Assembly: GCA_947598455.1 (NCBI GenBank)
Contig: CANQFI010000035.1
Location: forward strand, 1-14,292
Origin: an uncultured Bacilli bacterium
GTDB taxonomy: Bacteria > Bacillota_I > Bacilli_A > RF39 > UBA660
Reading direction: 5' to 3'
Length of the DNA: 14,292 nucleotides
The position numbers and the translations under genes were made by a program. Below are positions 1 to 8,041 of this stretch, piece after piece; position 1 is the first letter of the stretch; each line of letters starts with the position of its first letter. Under the pieces are notes generated by a model. The model was not told the DNA's origin and ran no database searches. It saw nothing but the letters and a program-made list of their open reading frames with translations.

Positions 1-44
1 ACTGCTGCAATTAACATTAAAACTAATAATAATTTCTTCTTCAT
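1..44 (-). CDS. N-terminus of a second secreted protein (partial, runs off the left edge)
   Basis: An ATG at 42-44 opens a frame reading MKKKLLLVLMLIAA before the window ends. Three lysines followed by an unbroken hydrophobic run are the n- and h-regions of a Sec signal peptide, so the product is probably exported. The start is supported by AGGAGG at 58-63 (extended as AGGAGGAGAG down to 54). The spacing from AGGAGG is rather long at 13 bases, or 9 counting the extension. It lies about 40 bases downstream of a promoter with a G8 spacer run almost identical to the one before the large secreted protein at 393-5339, so the two may belong to one switchable family. Nothing can be said about the mature protein. 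Confidence 0.7.
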   Translation of the reverse strand, partial: MKKKLLLVLMLIAA

Positions 45-89
45 ATATATTTTCTCTCCTCCTATTTTATTTAAATTATTATTAAAATA

Positions 90-119
90 ATTATACCCCC
101 CCCGATAGTGAAAAAGCAA
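90..119 (-). promoter_or_regulatory. Promoter with G8 run in the spacer (putative phase-variable), copy 1
   Basis: On the minus strand there is TTGCTT (114-119, a weak -35), an 18-base spacer (96-113) ending in eight G (96-103), and a perfect TATAAT (90-95) directly abutting the G run. It faces the partial signal-peptide gene at 1-44 with a predicted 5' leader of about 40 bases. The stretch TCGGGGGGGGTATAATT (89-105) is identical over 17 bases to the promoter of the large secreted protein at 5450-5466. Losing one G would give the optimal 17-base spacer, and gaining one would give 19. The motif is seen directly; phase variation is inferred. Confidence 0.7.
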
Positions 120-311
120 CTATAAAAGATAATAAAACGCAAAAATATTTATCACAACTATTATAAAAAGAAAAATTTATTTTACACTATTTTTAGATTT
201 TATTTTTAATTATTTTTTGGAAATATATAAACTTATTAAATAGATAAAGATTAACCTATAAATTAAAATATATTTTAATGAATTAACAAATATATTCTTA
301 ATAAAAGGATT

Positions 312-336
312 ATAAAAGGATGACTTTCGTCATCCT
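312..336 (-). terminator. Rho-independent terminator of the large secreted-protein gene
   Basis: A perfect 8-bp stem AGGATGAC/GTCATCCT (317-324 with 329-336) closes a GAAA tetraloop on the minus strand, followed by TTTTATA. A C-G-closed GNRA loop is very stable. It lies 57 bases past the stop codon of the large gene and upstream of the next promoter, so the two exported-protein genes are separate transcription units. Confidence 0.8.
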
Positions 337-392
337 AAATAAAATGTCATTAAATTATTATTTACTAACATTAAATTATAATATCTTTAATT

Positions 393-3300
393 CTATTGAA
401 TTATATTTGCAATTTTAGAAATTAAAGAGATATTTGTTACTCCTTCTGGAATTTCTTCTGTTGGTTGTCCAGCATCATCAATAAATATTGATTTAATTTT
501 GTTTATATCAGAAGTATAGACTTTAATATTGCTATAATTTTCAGTTGGAGATTCTGTTGTATAATGAAGTCCTATTTTTACTTCTGAACTACCACCAATA
601 CTTATGTCAGCTTTTCCGTTACTTGCTGATTTAGTAATTTCAATTGCGTAGTCTGTTGTATATGTATTAGCTTCAAATATTATATCTGGGCTTTCATCAT
701 CTTCTGTTATTTCTGCATCATCAGCAAAACCATTAATTAGAATAAAACTTTTTGGACCATTAGTTTCTGATTTTTTAAATGTATTACCATATACATTTGT
801 TCCAGCAGCTAATCCACTTTCTACATAAATATAAGCTTTATTTATTCCATCAGGTGTAAATCCTTTTGAACCTGCACCCATCCATCTAACATCAATAATA
901 GACTTACTATTTTTATAATATAAAGCATAATCAACATTATTATCTTTATTAGTATTTGCAAGAGCAGATTGCCATAATGATAATTTTTCACCATTTATTT
1001 CTATTAGTGAGTTTTGTTGGGATTCAGGAGCAATTTGTAAATTAACTCTATTTATTGATACATCTTTAGCAGTTGATGTAGTTACAATTTTTTTAGCTTT
1101 TATTATTGGCATATTTTTATTTGAACCAATAATAGATAAGTTTTTATTTATTGTTATTACCTCGTCTGAAAAATCTATTGTAGATCCTTCTTTTATGTAA
1201 ATTGTATGAGTTTCTGAATCATTTAATTTAGCAGTAAATTCTTCTTTTGTTGACACTCTAGAAACACCATCAAGATCTTTAACTTTAAATACTACCCAAT
1301 AAATAGCATCTTTAGTAGCAGTAAAATCTTCTTTTTTAATAACATCATCTGGTAAAGTATCATCTTCCTTGTCTTCTACTATTGTATGGCCTCTATTTTC
1401 TGATACTCCAACAAATGTATATTTTTCACCATCATAATTAAAAGGCGTAGTATAACGATTTATATCACTGTTTGGCATATTAATCTTTTGATTATAAATT
1501 CCGTATTTTTTATATTCTTTTCTCCAAGCAGTCTCATGGTCAAAAATAGATATAGTAAATATTTTTGAATGAACTTGATCATTATAATAATTATAGTAAT
1601 TATAAGTATCATCATATTGTTTTGAATCACTAGAAGTATCACTAATAATGATTTTTTCTTTTGTAATTCTCGATGCTTGTGTAGAATCTTTATCCGTTAA
1701 ATTAACAATAGCATTATTTTTTTCTGCTTTAACTAATGGTTTTTCATAATCTTCAGATTCAAATGTCATATTAGAGGCATTTAAAGTTGCACCATTTTTA
1801 ACTTCAATTCCAGCATTTATTCCATCATTACTATCTATTTTGACCTGTTTAGTTGTTAAATCTCCACTTTCAATAGTAATAGCAACTGGTTTAGCATCTT
1901 TTATAGTAATATTTTCAATACTAACACCAGAATGCTTAATGTTAAATATTGAATCATTCTCAACTTTTGAAGTTAATGTTTTATCATTACCATTAATTAA
2001 TACAGCTCTTTCAATATTGATTTTTGAAGAAATATCGAAATCTTTTTCAATATAAATTGTCTCTGTTTCTGGATTGGCTAAAGCAAGTTTCAAGTTTTCT
2101 TCATTATCTACTTTGACTACAGATGATTTAAAAGTAAATGTGTATTTTGTTGGAACATCAATTTCAGAAGCTAATGAAATTCCATTTTCGACAGGTGCTT
2201 TAGCTAAAGTTACATTTTCGGCAATATCTTCCAAATCAAATTCTAATGTAAACTTTTTATAAGTTTCATTTTGTGCTAATAAACTCAAAGTAACGTTTTC
2301 ATCATCTTTTCCATCAAAATTTGTACTTAATATTGTGGAATATAAATTCTTAATTTTATTTTGAATATCAGATTTCAAGTTATCCTTATCATTGGCATCT
2401 CCTTTAGTAAATGTTTCAGTTTCTGTGCCAGTAGTTAAGGTTATTTCTTTTATTTCATCTGATAATAGAATATGAGCAATAGTACCAGGAATACTAGTTT
2501 CATTCATCCTTGATACTTTTACGTCAGGATTAATTACATTAATTATAATTTCTCCACTATTTTCCACATAATCTTCAATGACAAATTCTGTACTAAAATT
2601 ATCAGATTTTGAATCTTCTATTTTATTTAAATCTTCTAAAACAGCATTAACAAATTTATCTGAATATAAATTCCAATGAGATGTTAAATTAAGGAATCCA
2701 TCAGATATCATATCTTCTGTAACTAGCGTATTATCTTCTATCATTGTACCATTACTAGATGTAAAATATGCTAATTCACGATATGGTTTTAATTCCTCTT
2801 TAACTGTTTCATTTTGTTCTTCTTTTAATTTAGTTAATATTTCTGTAGGAATTGGTTCACCTACATATATGCTAACATTTTCTTCTTTTTTACCATTAAT
2901 TTTTACTTCTTGTGTTGGTGTAAAAGTTAAATCTTCATAAGTAATAGTTTCCTCATGTGGTAAGAAATACTCACCATCTCCGTCCCAGTCTATTTGATAT
3001 AGAACCTTTTTATCTTGATCATCTAGTCTAAATAAAACTGTTATAAAGCCATTTTCATAATCGGTTTCATCTGGTGTAATCGTATCTTTCCAATTACCCT
3101 CTTCATCTTGTAATTTAATTGTCCATTTTTTTGTTCCGTCATCTGTATCTAAAACCGTTTCTTTTAATTTATCGGCAGTAGGTCCATATATTTTTACTAG
3201 TAAAAAATAACCTTTCGAATTTTTAAAACCAGCTGAAGAATTTAGAGTCTGTTCTTTTATTGAACCAGTTAGCTTACTTGTTTTTGTACCAGAAGATTCA

Positions 3301-5339
3301 ACAATAAAATTAGAACCTTTATTAATCTCAAAATTATATCCCCAACTTTGAACTTGTTTTTTATCTTGTTCTTCTATATATTGTGGACTATTTTTATCAG
3401 TAGTTTCTACTTCTACTAATGGCTTAACTTCAGTATTTCTACTTTCAATTTGAAAATCTAATTCGCTCCAATCAATAGTTAATACATATGGAGCATAATC
3501 TTTACCATCACCATCTAAATCTATCTCAATAGTAAATTTTTTCGTTGTATTTTCTTTAAAAGGATTGATATATTTTAGAACATATATTTCATCATTACTA
3601 CCAAAATCATCATTAGTAATTTCATTTTGTTCTCCATCACCAGAACCGACTGTTAAAAATTTAACTGTTTCATTAATTGTTTCACCAGTAGCTTCAGATT
3701 TTTTTAGTTTAAATGCTAAATAATAATCATATGCACCTGGTTCAAAAGGATTACTATCGCTCCAGCCATTATTATCGAAAATAGTTATAAGTCCAGTTAC
3801 TTTTACTACGTTGCCATCAGTATTAAATGTAGTAGAATAACCATCGTTTTCTTCAAAGCCTTTCCAATGTTCATCGAAACTTTCTAAACTAACATTTGAC
3901 ATTTCTACTAATGAACTTTTTTCAAAAGTGACTTCACTAAAATCAATTATATAAGTTGATGGGAAATATTTATCTTCATCACCATCTAAATCAATTGTTA
4001 GATTGATTTTACATTCATCATTATTTGTTTCTTTATTTTTAACACATTCACTATTTTTGTCTATTCTTTGCAATATAGTTAAATTTCCTTGATTGTCAAA
4101 CTCTGATTGTTGGAAAGTTTTTTCTTGGCCATTTTTGCCGACTTTAGCTTTAACTACTGCATTTTTTTCAGAATTATTTTCAAGTAATATAGTAAAATCA
4201 AAATAGTAACCATCAGCTTCGGAAGCACCATAAACGTCATCTTTTAATTTTTGTTCTACTAAAGTTCCTTTTAATTTATATGTATTTAATTGATTTTCTA
4301 CAGCAGTAAGTATTGGTTGGCCTTCTTCACCATCTACACTTTTATTCTTAGTAGAGTCATAACCCCACTCTTCTTTTAAAGTTTTCTTATCTTCTTCACT
4401 AGCACTATCTAATTTAATGTCTTTTACTTTAGATTCGCCTTGGAATTCTAAACCAGTATAATCAATAGTATAAGTAGTTGGTTCATATTCGTTATTATTT
4501 TCGCCATCTATATCAACGATAATTGTTATAGTTCTAGAACCATTTTCACCTGGAATTGACCAAATAACAGCGATCCCAGGTATTTTGTTTTCTTCATTTT
4601 CTTTAATATCAAAATTATCATATGTTGCTGTTACTTCTTTATCTTCTTTGATTGTAACAGTAGTATTTTGAGTTAAACCTGGTACTTCAATAACAAATGG
4701 TAGATAGTAACCAGTTTTGTCTTCTTCTGAGAATCCTTTTGTGATTTCATATTTTAACATTAAACCAGTTAATTTGCCATCAGCATATGTTAATGTATCG
4801 GCATAAAGCGCCGAAACATTTTCAATACCAAAATCTTTAGTTAAATAATTTTTATAAGCTTCTTCTGTTTCTTTATCAAACTTAATATTAGCTTCAGAAG
4901 TCTCTGGTTGGAAAACATAATCGATAAAACGAATATTAATTTTTTGATTTTCAGTTATGTTGCTTGTTCCAACAGCTGCATCAGATATTTCCCAACCACT
5001 AATGTTAAAATCATCATCTACTTGAGCTCTAATTGTATTAATTACCATCTTTTTGTATGCTTCTGTTAATGTTGTTCCTGTAGAATATTTTACAGGATCT
5101 TGGCCTTTTATATCAATACTTTTAGCAGCTAGCATAATATCTTCAGTTTTGATATCGTATTGTGATGTAAAAGCATACTCACCTATTACATAAATATATC
5201 CAACATCTTGATCAGACGATTTGTATTGATCAATAGCTGCTTGACCTAATTCAGAAGCAGTCATTTCACGTGCATTAACAGTAACCATTGATAGAATTGC
5301 AATAATGAACGTGAAAGCAAATAATTTGTACTTTTTCAT
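393..5339 (-). CDS. Giant secreted multidomain surface protein with DxDGD repeats and beta-helix-like modules
   Basis: The product has 1648 residues. A Sec signal peptide is clear (KKYK, a hydrophobic run from about 6 to 21, likely cleavage after VNA at 23). Residues about 25-200 form an N-terminal domain containing YIYVIGEYAFTSQYDIKTED. Residues about 200-806 hold four divergent repeats of about 157-177 residues, each ending in an acidic D-x-D-G-(D/E) loop and a strand of the type P-x-x-YTIDYxxLxF (ends at 299, 472, 629 and 806). Residues about 1075-1195 and 1360-1480 resemble right-handed beta-helix modules. Between them are a Tyr/Asn-rich patch (about 1240-1257) and a beta-rich stretch. 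No LPxTG, C-terminal membrane helix or catalytic motif was seen, so cell attachment is unclear. The start follows GAAAGGA at 5348-5354 with an 8-base gap. The leader of about 105 bases begins at a G8-run promoter, suggesting on/off switching. An adhesin or other surface role is inferred only. Confidence 0.9.
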   Translation of the reverse strand: MKKYKLFAFTFIIAILSMVTVNAREMTASELGQAAIDQYKSSDQDVGYIYVIGEYAFTSQYDIKTEDIMLAAKSIDIKGQDPVKYSTGTTLTEAYKKMVINTIRAQVDDDFNISGWEISDAAVGTSNITENQKINIRFIDYVFQPETSEANIKFDKETEEAYKNYLTKDFGIENVSALYADTLTYADGKLTGLMLKYEITKGFSEEDKTGYYLPFVIEVPGLTQNTTVTIKEDKEVTATYDNFDIKENEENKIPGIAVIWSIPGENGSRTITIIVDIDGENNNEYEPTTYTIDYTGLEFQGESKVKDIKLDSASEEDKKTLKEEWGYDSTKNKSVDGEEGQPILTAVENQLNTYKLKGTLVEQKLKDDVYGASEADGYYFDFTILLENNSEKNAVVKAKVGKNGQEKTFQQSEFDNQGNLTILQRIDKNSECVKNKETNNDECKINLTIDLDGDEDKYFPSTYIIDFSEVTFEKSSLVEMSNVSLESFDEHWKGFEENDGYSTTFNTDGNVVKVTGLITIFDNNGWSDSNPFEPGAYDYYLAFKLKKSEATGETINETVKFLTVGSGDGEQNEITNDDFGSNDEIYVLKYINPFKENTTKKFTIEIDLDGDGKDYAPYVLTIDWSELDFQIESRNTEVKPLVEVETTDKNSPQYIEEQDKKQVQSWGYNFEINKGSNFIVESSGTKTSKLTGSIKEQTLNSSAGFKNSKGYFLLVKIYGPTADKLKETVLDTDDGTKKWTIKLQDEEGNWKDTITPDETDYENGFITVLFRLDDQDKKVLYQIDWDGDGEYFLPHEETITYEDLTFTPTQEVKINGKKEENVSIYVGEPIPTEILTKLKEEQNETVKEELKPYRELAYFTSSNGTMIEDNTLVTEDMISDGFLNLTSHWNLYSDKFVNAVLEDLNKIEDSKSDNFSTEFVIEDYVENSGEIIINVINPDVKVSRMNETSIPGTIAHILLSDEIKEITLTTGTETETFTKGDANDKDNLKSDIQNKIKNLYSTILSTNFDGKDDENVTLSLLAQNETYKKFTLEFDLEDIAENVTLAKAPVENGISLASEIDVPTKYTFTFKSSVVKVDNEENLKLALANPETETIYIEKDFDISSKINIERAVLINGNDKTLTSKVENDSIFNIKHSGVSIENITIKDAKPVAITIESGDLTTKQVKIDSNDGINAGIEVKNGATLNASNMTFESEDYEKPLVKAEKNNAIVNLTDKDSTQASRITKEKIIISDTSSDSKQYDDTYNYYNYYNDQVHSKIFTISIFDHETAWRKEYKKYGIYNQKINMPNSDINRYTTPFNYDGEKYTFVGVSENRGHTIVEDKEDDTLPDDVIKKEDFTATKDAIYWVVFKVKDLDGVSRVSTKEEFTAKLNDSETHTIYIKEGSTIDFSDEVITINKNLSIIGSNKNMPIIKAKKIVTTSTAKDVSINRVNLQIAPESQQNSLIEINGEKLSLWQSALANTNKDNNVDYALYYKNSKSIIDVRWMGAGSKGFTPDGINKAYIYVESGLAAGTNVYGNTFKKSETNGPKSFILINGFADDAEITEDDESPDIIFEANTYTTDYAIEITKSASNGKADISIGGSSEVKIGLHYTTESPTENYSNIKVYTSDINKIKSIFIDDAGQPTEEIPEGVTNISLISKIANIIQ
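2922..4742 (-). repeat. Four tandem protein repeats (about 157-177 residues) with DxDGD-like loops
   Basis: The repeats are visible at protein level within the large secreted protein. Repeat ends carry DIDGENNNEYEPTTYTIDY (to F299), DLDGDEDKYFPSTYIIDF (to F472), DLDGDGKDYAPYVLTIDW (to F629) and DWDGDGEYFLPHEETITY (to F806). Earlier within units, recurring elements include a WGY-like or GYS/GYN segment, LxG(S/T/L)(I/L)xEQxL, and GYY(F/L). The acidic loops resemble calcium-binding DxDxDG loops, which is an inference. DNA identity between units is low, so these are old, diverged repeats rather than recent duplications. The upstream boundary of unit 1 is approximate. Confidence 0.7.
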
Positions 5340-5450
5340 TTTCTTTTTCCTTTCTATTTTTTTGTGATTTTTTAATTTTTTTATCTACTAATTCTACTCC
5401 TCTCACTACTAAACAATTTATTGTATAGTATATATTATATTTGTATATAA

Positions 5451-5480
5451 ATTATACCCCCCCCGAATACCTATTGTCAA
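5451..5480 (-). promoter_or_regulatory. Consensus promoter with G8 run in the spacer (putative phase-variable), copy 2
   Basis: On the minus strand there is a perfect TTGACA (5475-5480), an 18-base spacer (5457-5474) whose last eight bases are all G (5457-5464), and a perfect TATAAT (5451-5456). It faces the large secreted-protein gene and predicts a start near 5444. Both hexamers are consensus, so promoter strength should depend mainly on spacer length, which the G run can change by slippage: 7 G gives the ideal 17 bases, 9 G gives 19. The layout matches the known poly-G spacer of the Neisseria meningitidis porA promoter. Switching here is inferred. Confidence 0.8.
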
Positions 5481-5566
5481 CGGACTTCATTCCTATTATT
5501 TACGGGAAATTTTTGCATAATTTACATTTTATATTTTTTATAATAATTGTTATAAATAATAAATAC

Positions 5567-5597
5567 AAAAAAATACTCAATTTATTATGAGTATTTT
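5567..5597 (-). terminator. Terminator at the end of pgsA, overlapping its stop codon
   Basis: The minus strand has a 10-bp perfect stem AAAATACTCA/TGAGTATTTT (5570-5579 with 5588-5597) and an 8-base loop. A run of seven U overlaps the end of the stem and extends past it. The upstream arm includes two bases of the pgsA stop codon (5596-5598). It separates the housekeeping cluster from the G8 promoter that follows about 90 bases later. Confidence 0.85.
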
Positions 5598-6456
5598 ACT
5601 TATATAATAGTTTTTTTAAACCACCATCTTTATGTTCTAAATAAAATTCAGTATCAAATAAATCATGTAATAGTTCTTCTCGAGACTTTAACTCTTTTTT
5701 CTTTTCTATTATTTCAGCTTTTTGTTTTAATAATTCTCTTTTTTTAGAATGAAGATCAGAAATTGTTACTTCTTTATTACTTTTAATATTAGATGATATA
5801 TTAGTAACAAGTTCTTTTTCTCTTTTTTGATCTTGTGTATTAGCTTTCTTTTGGTAGTCATATGTAACATATAAATCACCAAAAATAGTTGGAATAGCCA
5901 AGATTGTTGATATTAGATTTGGATTTAAATCTAATAAGGTGTTTAGTGATGATATATTTATATAATTTAATAATGTTTTTAAGGTTGGTGCTGAATAAGC
6001 AAAGTAACTACCTACTACAGATGCTGCTAATAAAAATGTTTTAGCTTTACCAGCGATACTTGATTGAGAGTTGTTACCTCTTTCAACACTTTTATAATTT
6101 ACATAAAGGATACCTAATTCTAAACCGACAATAATCAAAAAGATCGGATTTAAAGTCGATAAGAGAAGCATACAAACAATACCAAATGCTTTATCAGATA
6201 AGGCATCTAAAATGCTACCAAAGAAACTTTGGACATGTAATCGACGAGCTAGTTGACCATCTATAAAATCAGTTACGAAGAAACCAGTTGCTGCTAAAGC
6301 AGTAGCAAACGTTCCATATGTAGTAAATATAGGAATTATAGCAATTGTTCCTAAGGAACGAATGAACGTAATAAGATTAACTAGTATTTTATTACGAATA
6401 TGTTTTTTATGAGCTTTTTGATCTTTTTTGATACTAATAAACTTATCTTTTGCCAT
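5596..6456 (-). CDS. pgsA: CDP-alcohol phosphatidyltransferase, probably phosphatidylglycerophosphate synthase, with a charged C-terminal extension
   Basis: This integral membrane enzyme would transfer a phosphatidyl group from CDP-diacylglycerol to an alcohol, most likely glycerol-3-phosphate, the first committed step to phosphatidylglycerol. The full family motif is intact: D63-xx-D66-G67-xx-A70-R71-x8-G80-xxx-D84-xxx-D88, with several hydrophobic helices around it. The start at 6456 gives 286 residues. It is preferred over the in-frame ATG at 6480 because GGAGAG (6463-6468) sits 6 bases before it and the promoter -10 at 6481-6486 leaves no room for the earlier start. At 286 residues it is longer than the usual 180-200. 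After the last membrane segment comes a Lys/Glu-rich, probably coiled-coil cytoplasmic tail of about 75 residues. Substrate is not provable from the motif; other CDP-alcohol transferases share it. Confidence 0.85.
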   Translation of the reverse strand: MAKDKFISIKKDQKAHKKHIRNKILVNLITFIRSLGTIAIIPIFTTYGTFATALAATGFFVTDFIDGQLARRLHVQSFFGSILDALSDKAFGIVCMLLLSTLNPIFLIIVGLELGILYVNYKSVERGNNSQSSIAGKAKTFLLAASVVGSYFAYSAPTLKTLLNYINISSLNTLLDLNPNLISTILAIPTIFGDLYVTYDYQKKANTQDQKREKELVTNISSNIKSNKEVTISDLHSKKRELLKQKAEIIEKKKELKSREELLHDLFDTEFYLEHKDGGLKKLLYK

Positions 6457-6480
6457 TATTTTCTCTCCCATCGTTTTCAT

Positions 6481-6509
6481 ATAATAACAATGGATTTAAT
6501 AATTGTCAA
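6481..6509 (-). promoter_or_regulatory. pgsA promoter, its -35 containing the stop codon of the upstream gene
   Basis: A perfect TTGACA (6504-6509), a 17-base spacer and TATTAT (6481-6486) lie on the minus strand. The TGA stop of the preceding gene (6506-6508) lies inside the -35 hexamer. The predicted start near 6474 leaves a leader of under 20 bases before the pgsA ATG. It serves as an in-window example of an ordinary promoter with no G run. Confidence 0.7.
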
Positions 6510-7081
6510 ACATTAATATCACTAAATTTTAAGTGATATTGCATATAAGCATTAGTTATAATTATTTCAGAAATATTTTCTTTTCCTGAACGAATTAATA
6601 TTTCACTATTTAGGTCTTGGATTTGTAATTTATATATATAATCTATATATGGTTGATTCTTTATTTCTTCTGGAGTAATATCTTTTACTAAATTAAAAAT
6701 ATATTCAGGATTTAATAAATCGATATTTATGTATTTAAAGACTTCTTTTTTAGTATCTGTTTCATAGTCTATTCTACTTGGAATACTACAAAAGCCTTTA
6801 TCTTCTTCTAAATTAACAGCACCACTGCATTCATATGTATAGGTATGCTCTGTCATACTATCCATTATATTATAAGTATAATGGTATTTATTATTGGTTA
6901 AATTGGTCTTTTGGGTTTCATAGTCTACTTCTTTTGGTTCTTCTACTTCAGGAATTGGTATTTCATAATCACTATAGTCTTTGCTAAACCAACTTTCAGG
7001 AGCAAAGAAGATAATAAATATTAAAACTATAATAATTATTAAAGCATAAATACCTAAGGCTATTTTTCTTTTTTTAGTCAT
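6506..7081 (-). CDS. Small membrane-anchored protein of unknown function
   Basis: The product has 191 residues: a basic start (TKKRK), one strongly hydrophobic helix (about 8-27), then a hydrophilic domain expected outside the membrane. That domain has a pair of cysteines in YECSGAVNLEEDKGFCSIP that could form a disulfide, and mixed beta-strand-like segments. No family was recognised. Its ATG shares one base with the fmt stop codon (TAATG at 7079-7083), so it is probably translated by coupling to fmt. It has no Shine-Dalgarno sequence of its own that is clearly spaced. It sits between fmt and pgsA in the same direction; nothing ties it functionally to either. Confidence 0.75.
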   Translation of the reverse strand: MTKKRKIALGIYALIIIIVLIFIIFFAPESWFSKDYSDYEIPIPEVEEPKEVDYETQKTNLTNNKYHYTYNIMDSMTEHTYTYECSGAVNLEEDKGFCSIPSRIDYETDTKKEVFKYINIDLLNPEYIFNLVKDITPEEIKNQPYIDYIYKLQIQDLNSEILIRSGKENISEIIITNAYMQYHLKFSDINV

Positions 7082-8016
7082 TATTTTACAATACTATATA
7101 ACACTTTATCTTTGGATAAACCATTTATATAATCTAAAGCAGACATTTCTTTTTTACCAAAAGGTTTAACTCTTGTAATGTAGACGATTTTATCTTTAGT
7201 GCAAATACCAATATTATCTTTATTGATTTCACAGATTGTTCCAGCAGAAAAGTTACTATTTTCCTTACCTATAAAACACTCAATGATTTTAACTTCTTGA
7301 TCATTAATAATTGTATTAGCTTTAGGCCAAGGATTAAGACCACGTACTTTATTATATATTTCTTTAGATGGTAAGTTAAAATCTAAGTGTTCATCTTCAC
7401 GAGTTATATTATAAGCATAAGTTGCTTTAGTATTATCTTGAAGGATTCTTTTATTAGTACCATTTATGATAGATGGTAGTGTTTCTAGGAGTAAATCGCG
7501 GCCCATAAGACTTAATTTATCGTGAAGAAGACCAACATTATCAGTATCTTTTATTACATATTCACTTGTGGAAATGATATCACCAGTATCCATGTTTTTA
7601 TCCATATACATTATGGTAATGCCAGTTTTTTCTTCGCCATCAATGATAGCATGATGAAGTGGCGCCCCACCTCTTAGTCGCGGAAGTAAAGAAGCATGAA
7701 CATTTATGCAACCTAATTTGGGAGCATTAAGGATAGCTTCAGGAATAATTTGGCCATAAGCACATGTAATTATGATATCGGCATGGGCATTTATTATTTC
7801 TTCATATTCATTTCTTATTTTTGAAGGAGTAATTACTTTTATGCCGTGACTTAAAGCGATTTTTTTGATAGGAGTCATTTCCAATTCATGATGACGACCT
7901 ACTTCTTTGTCGGGTTGAGTTACGACCATTAAAACATTAGTTTTTTCTATTAACATTTCTAATATAGGAACCGCAAAATCAGGAGTTCCCATAAAGATAA
8001 CTTTTGTATCTTTCAT
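7081..8016 (-). CDS. fmt: Methionyl-tRNA formyltransferase
   Basis: Fmt formylates initiator Met-tRNA using 10-formyl-tetrahydrofolate so that translation begins with fMet. The 311-residue length is normal. The N-terminal formyltransferase fold starts VIFMGTPDFAVPIL, and the signature INVHASLLPRLRGGAP is clear. The catalytic triad expected from E. coli (Asn106, His108, Asp144) corresponds to N105, H107 and D143 here. A C-terminal OB-like domain follows from about residue 205 (LNPWPKA). AGGTGA just before the ATG supports the start. It follows dnaI by 25 bases and overlaps the next gene by one base, so it is probably co-transcribed with dnaB–dnaI. A def or priA neighbour, common elsewhere, is absent here. 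Confidence 0.96.
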   Translation of the reverse strand: MKDTKVIFMGTPDFAVPILEMLIEKTNVLMVVTQPDKEVGRHHELEMTPIKKIALSHGIKVITPSKIRNEYEEIINAHADIIITCAYGQIIPEAILNAPKLGCINVHASLLPRLRGGAPLHHAIIDGEEKTGITIMYMDKNMDTGDIISTSEYVIKDTDNVGLLHDKLSLMGRDLLLETLPSIINGTNKRILQDNTKATYAYNITREDEHLDFNLPSKEIYNKVRGLNPWPKANTIINDQEVKIIECFIGKENSNFSAGTICEINKDNIGICTKDKIVYITRVKPFGKKEMSALDYINGLSKDKVLYSIVK

Positions 8017-8041
8017 TTTATCACCTTATCTATTATAACAC

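Larger units (their letters stand above)
45..392. other. Intergenic region of 348 bases
   Basis: No credible gene was seen here. It holds the ribosome binding site and G8 promoter of the left-edge gene (about 54-119) and the terminator of the large secreted-protein gene (312-336). The roughly 190 bases between them are extremely AT-rich with no convincing structure. The 11-mer CATTAAATTAT occurs twice just downstream of the large gene (348-358 and 369-379), with no evident function. Confidence 0.6.

Noticed and set aside
5457..5464. G8 run as a G-quadruplex
   Set aside because: A single run of eight G lacks the four separate G tracts needed within one strand; spacer slippage explains the position better.
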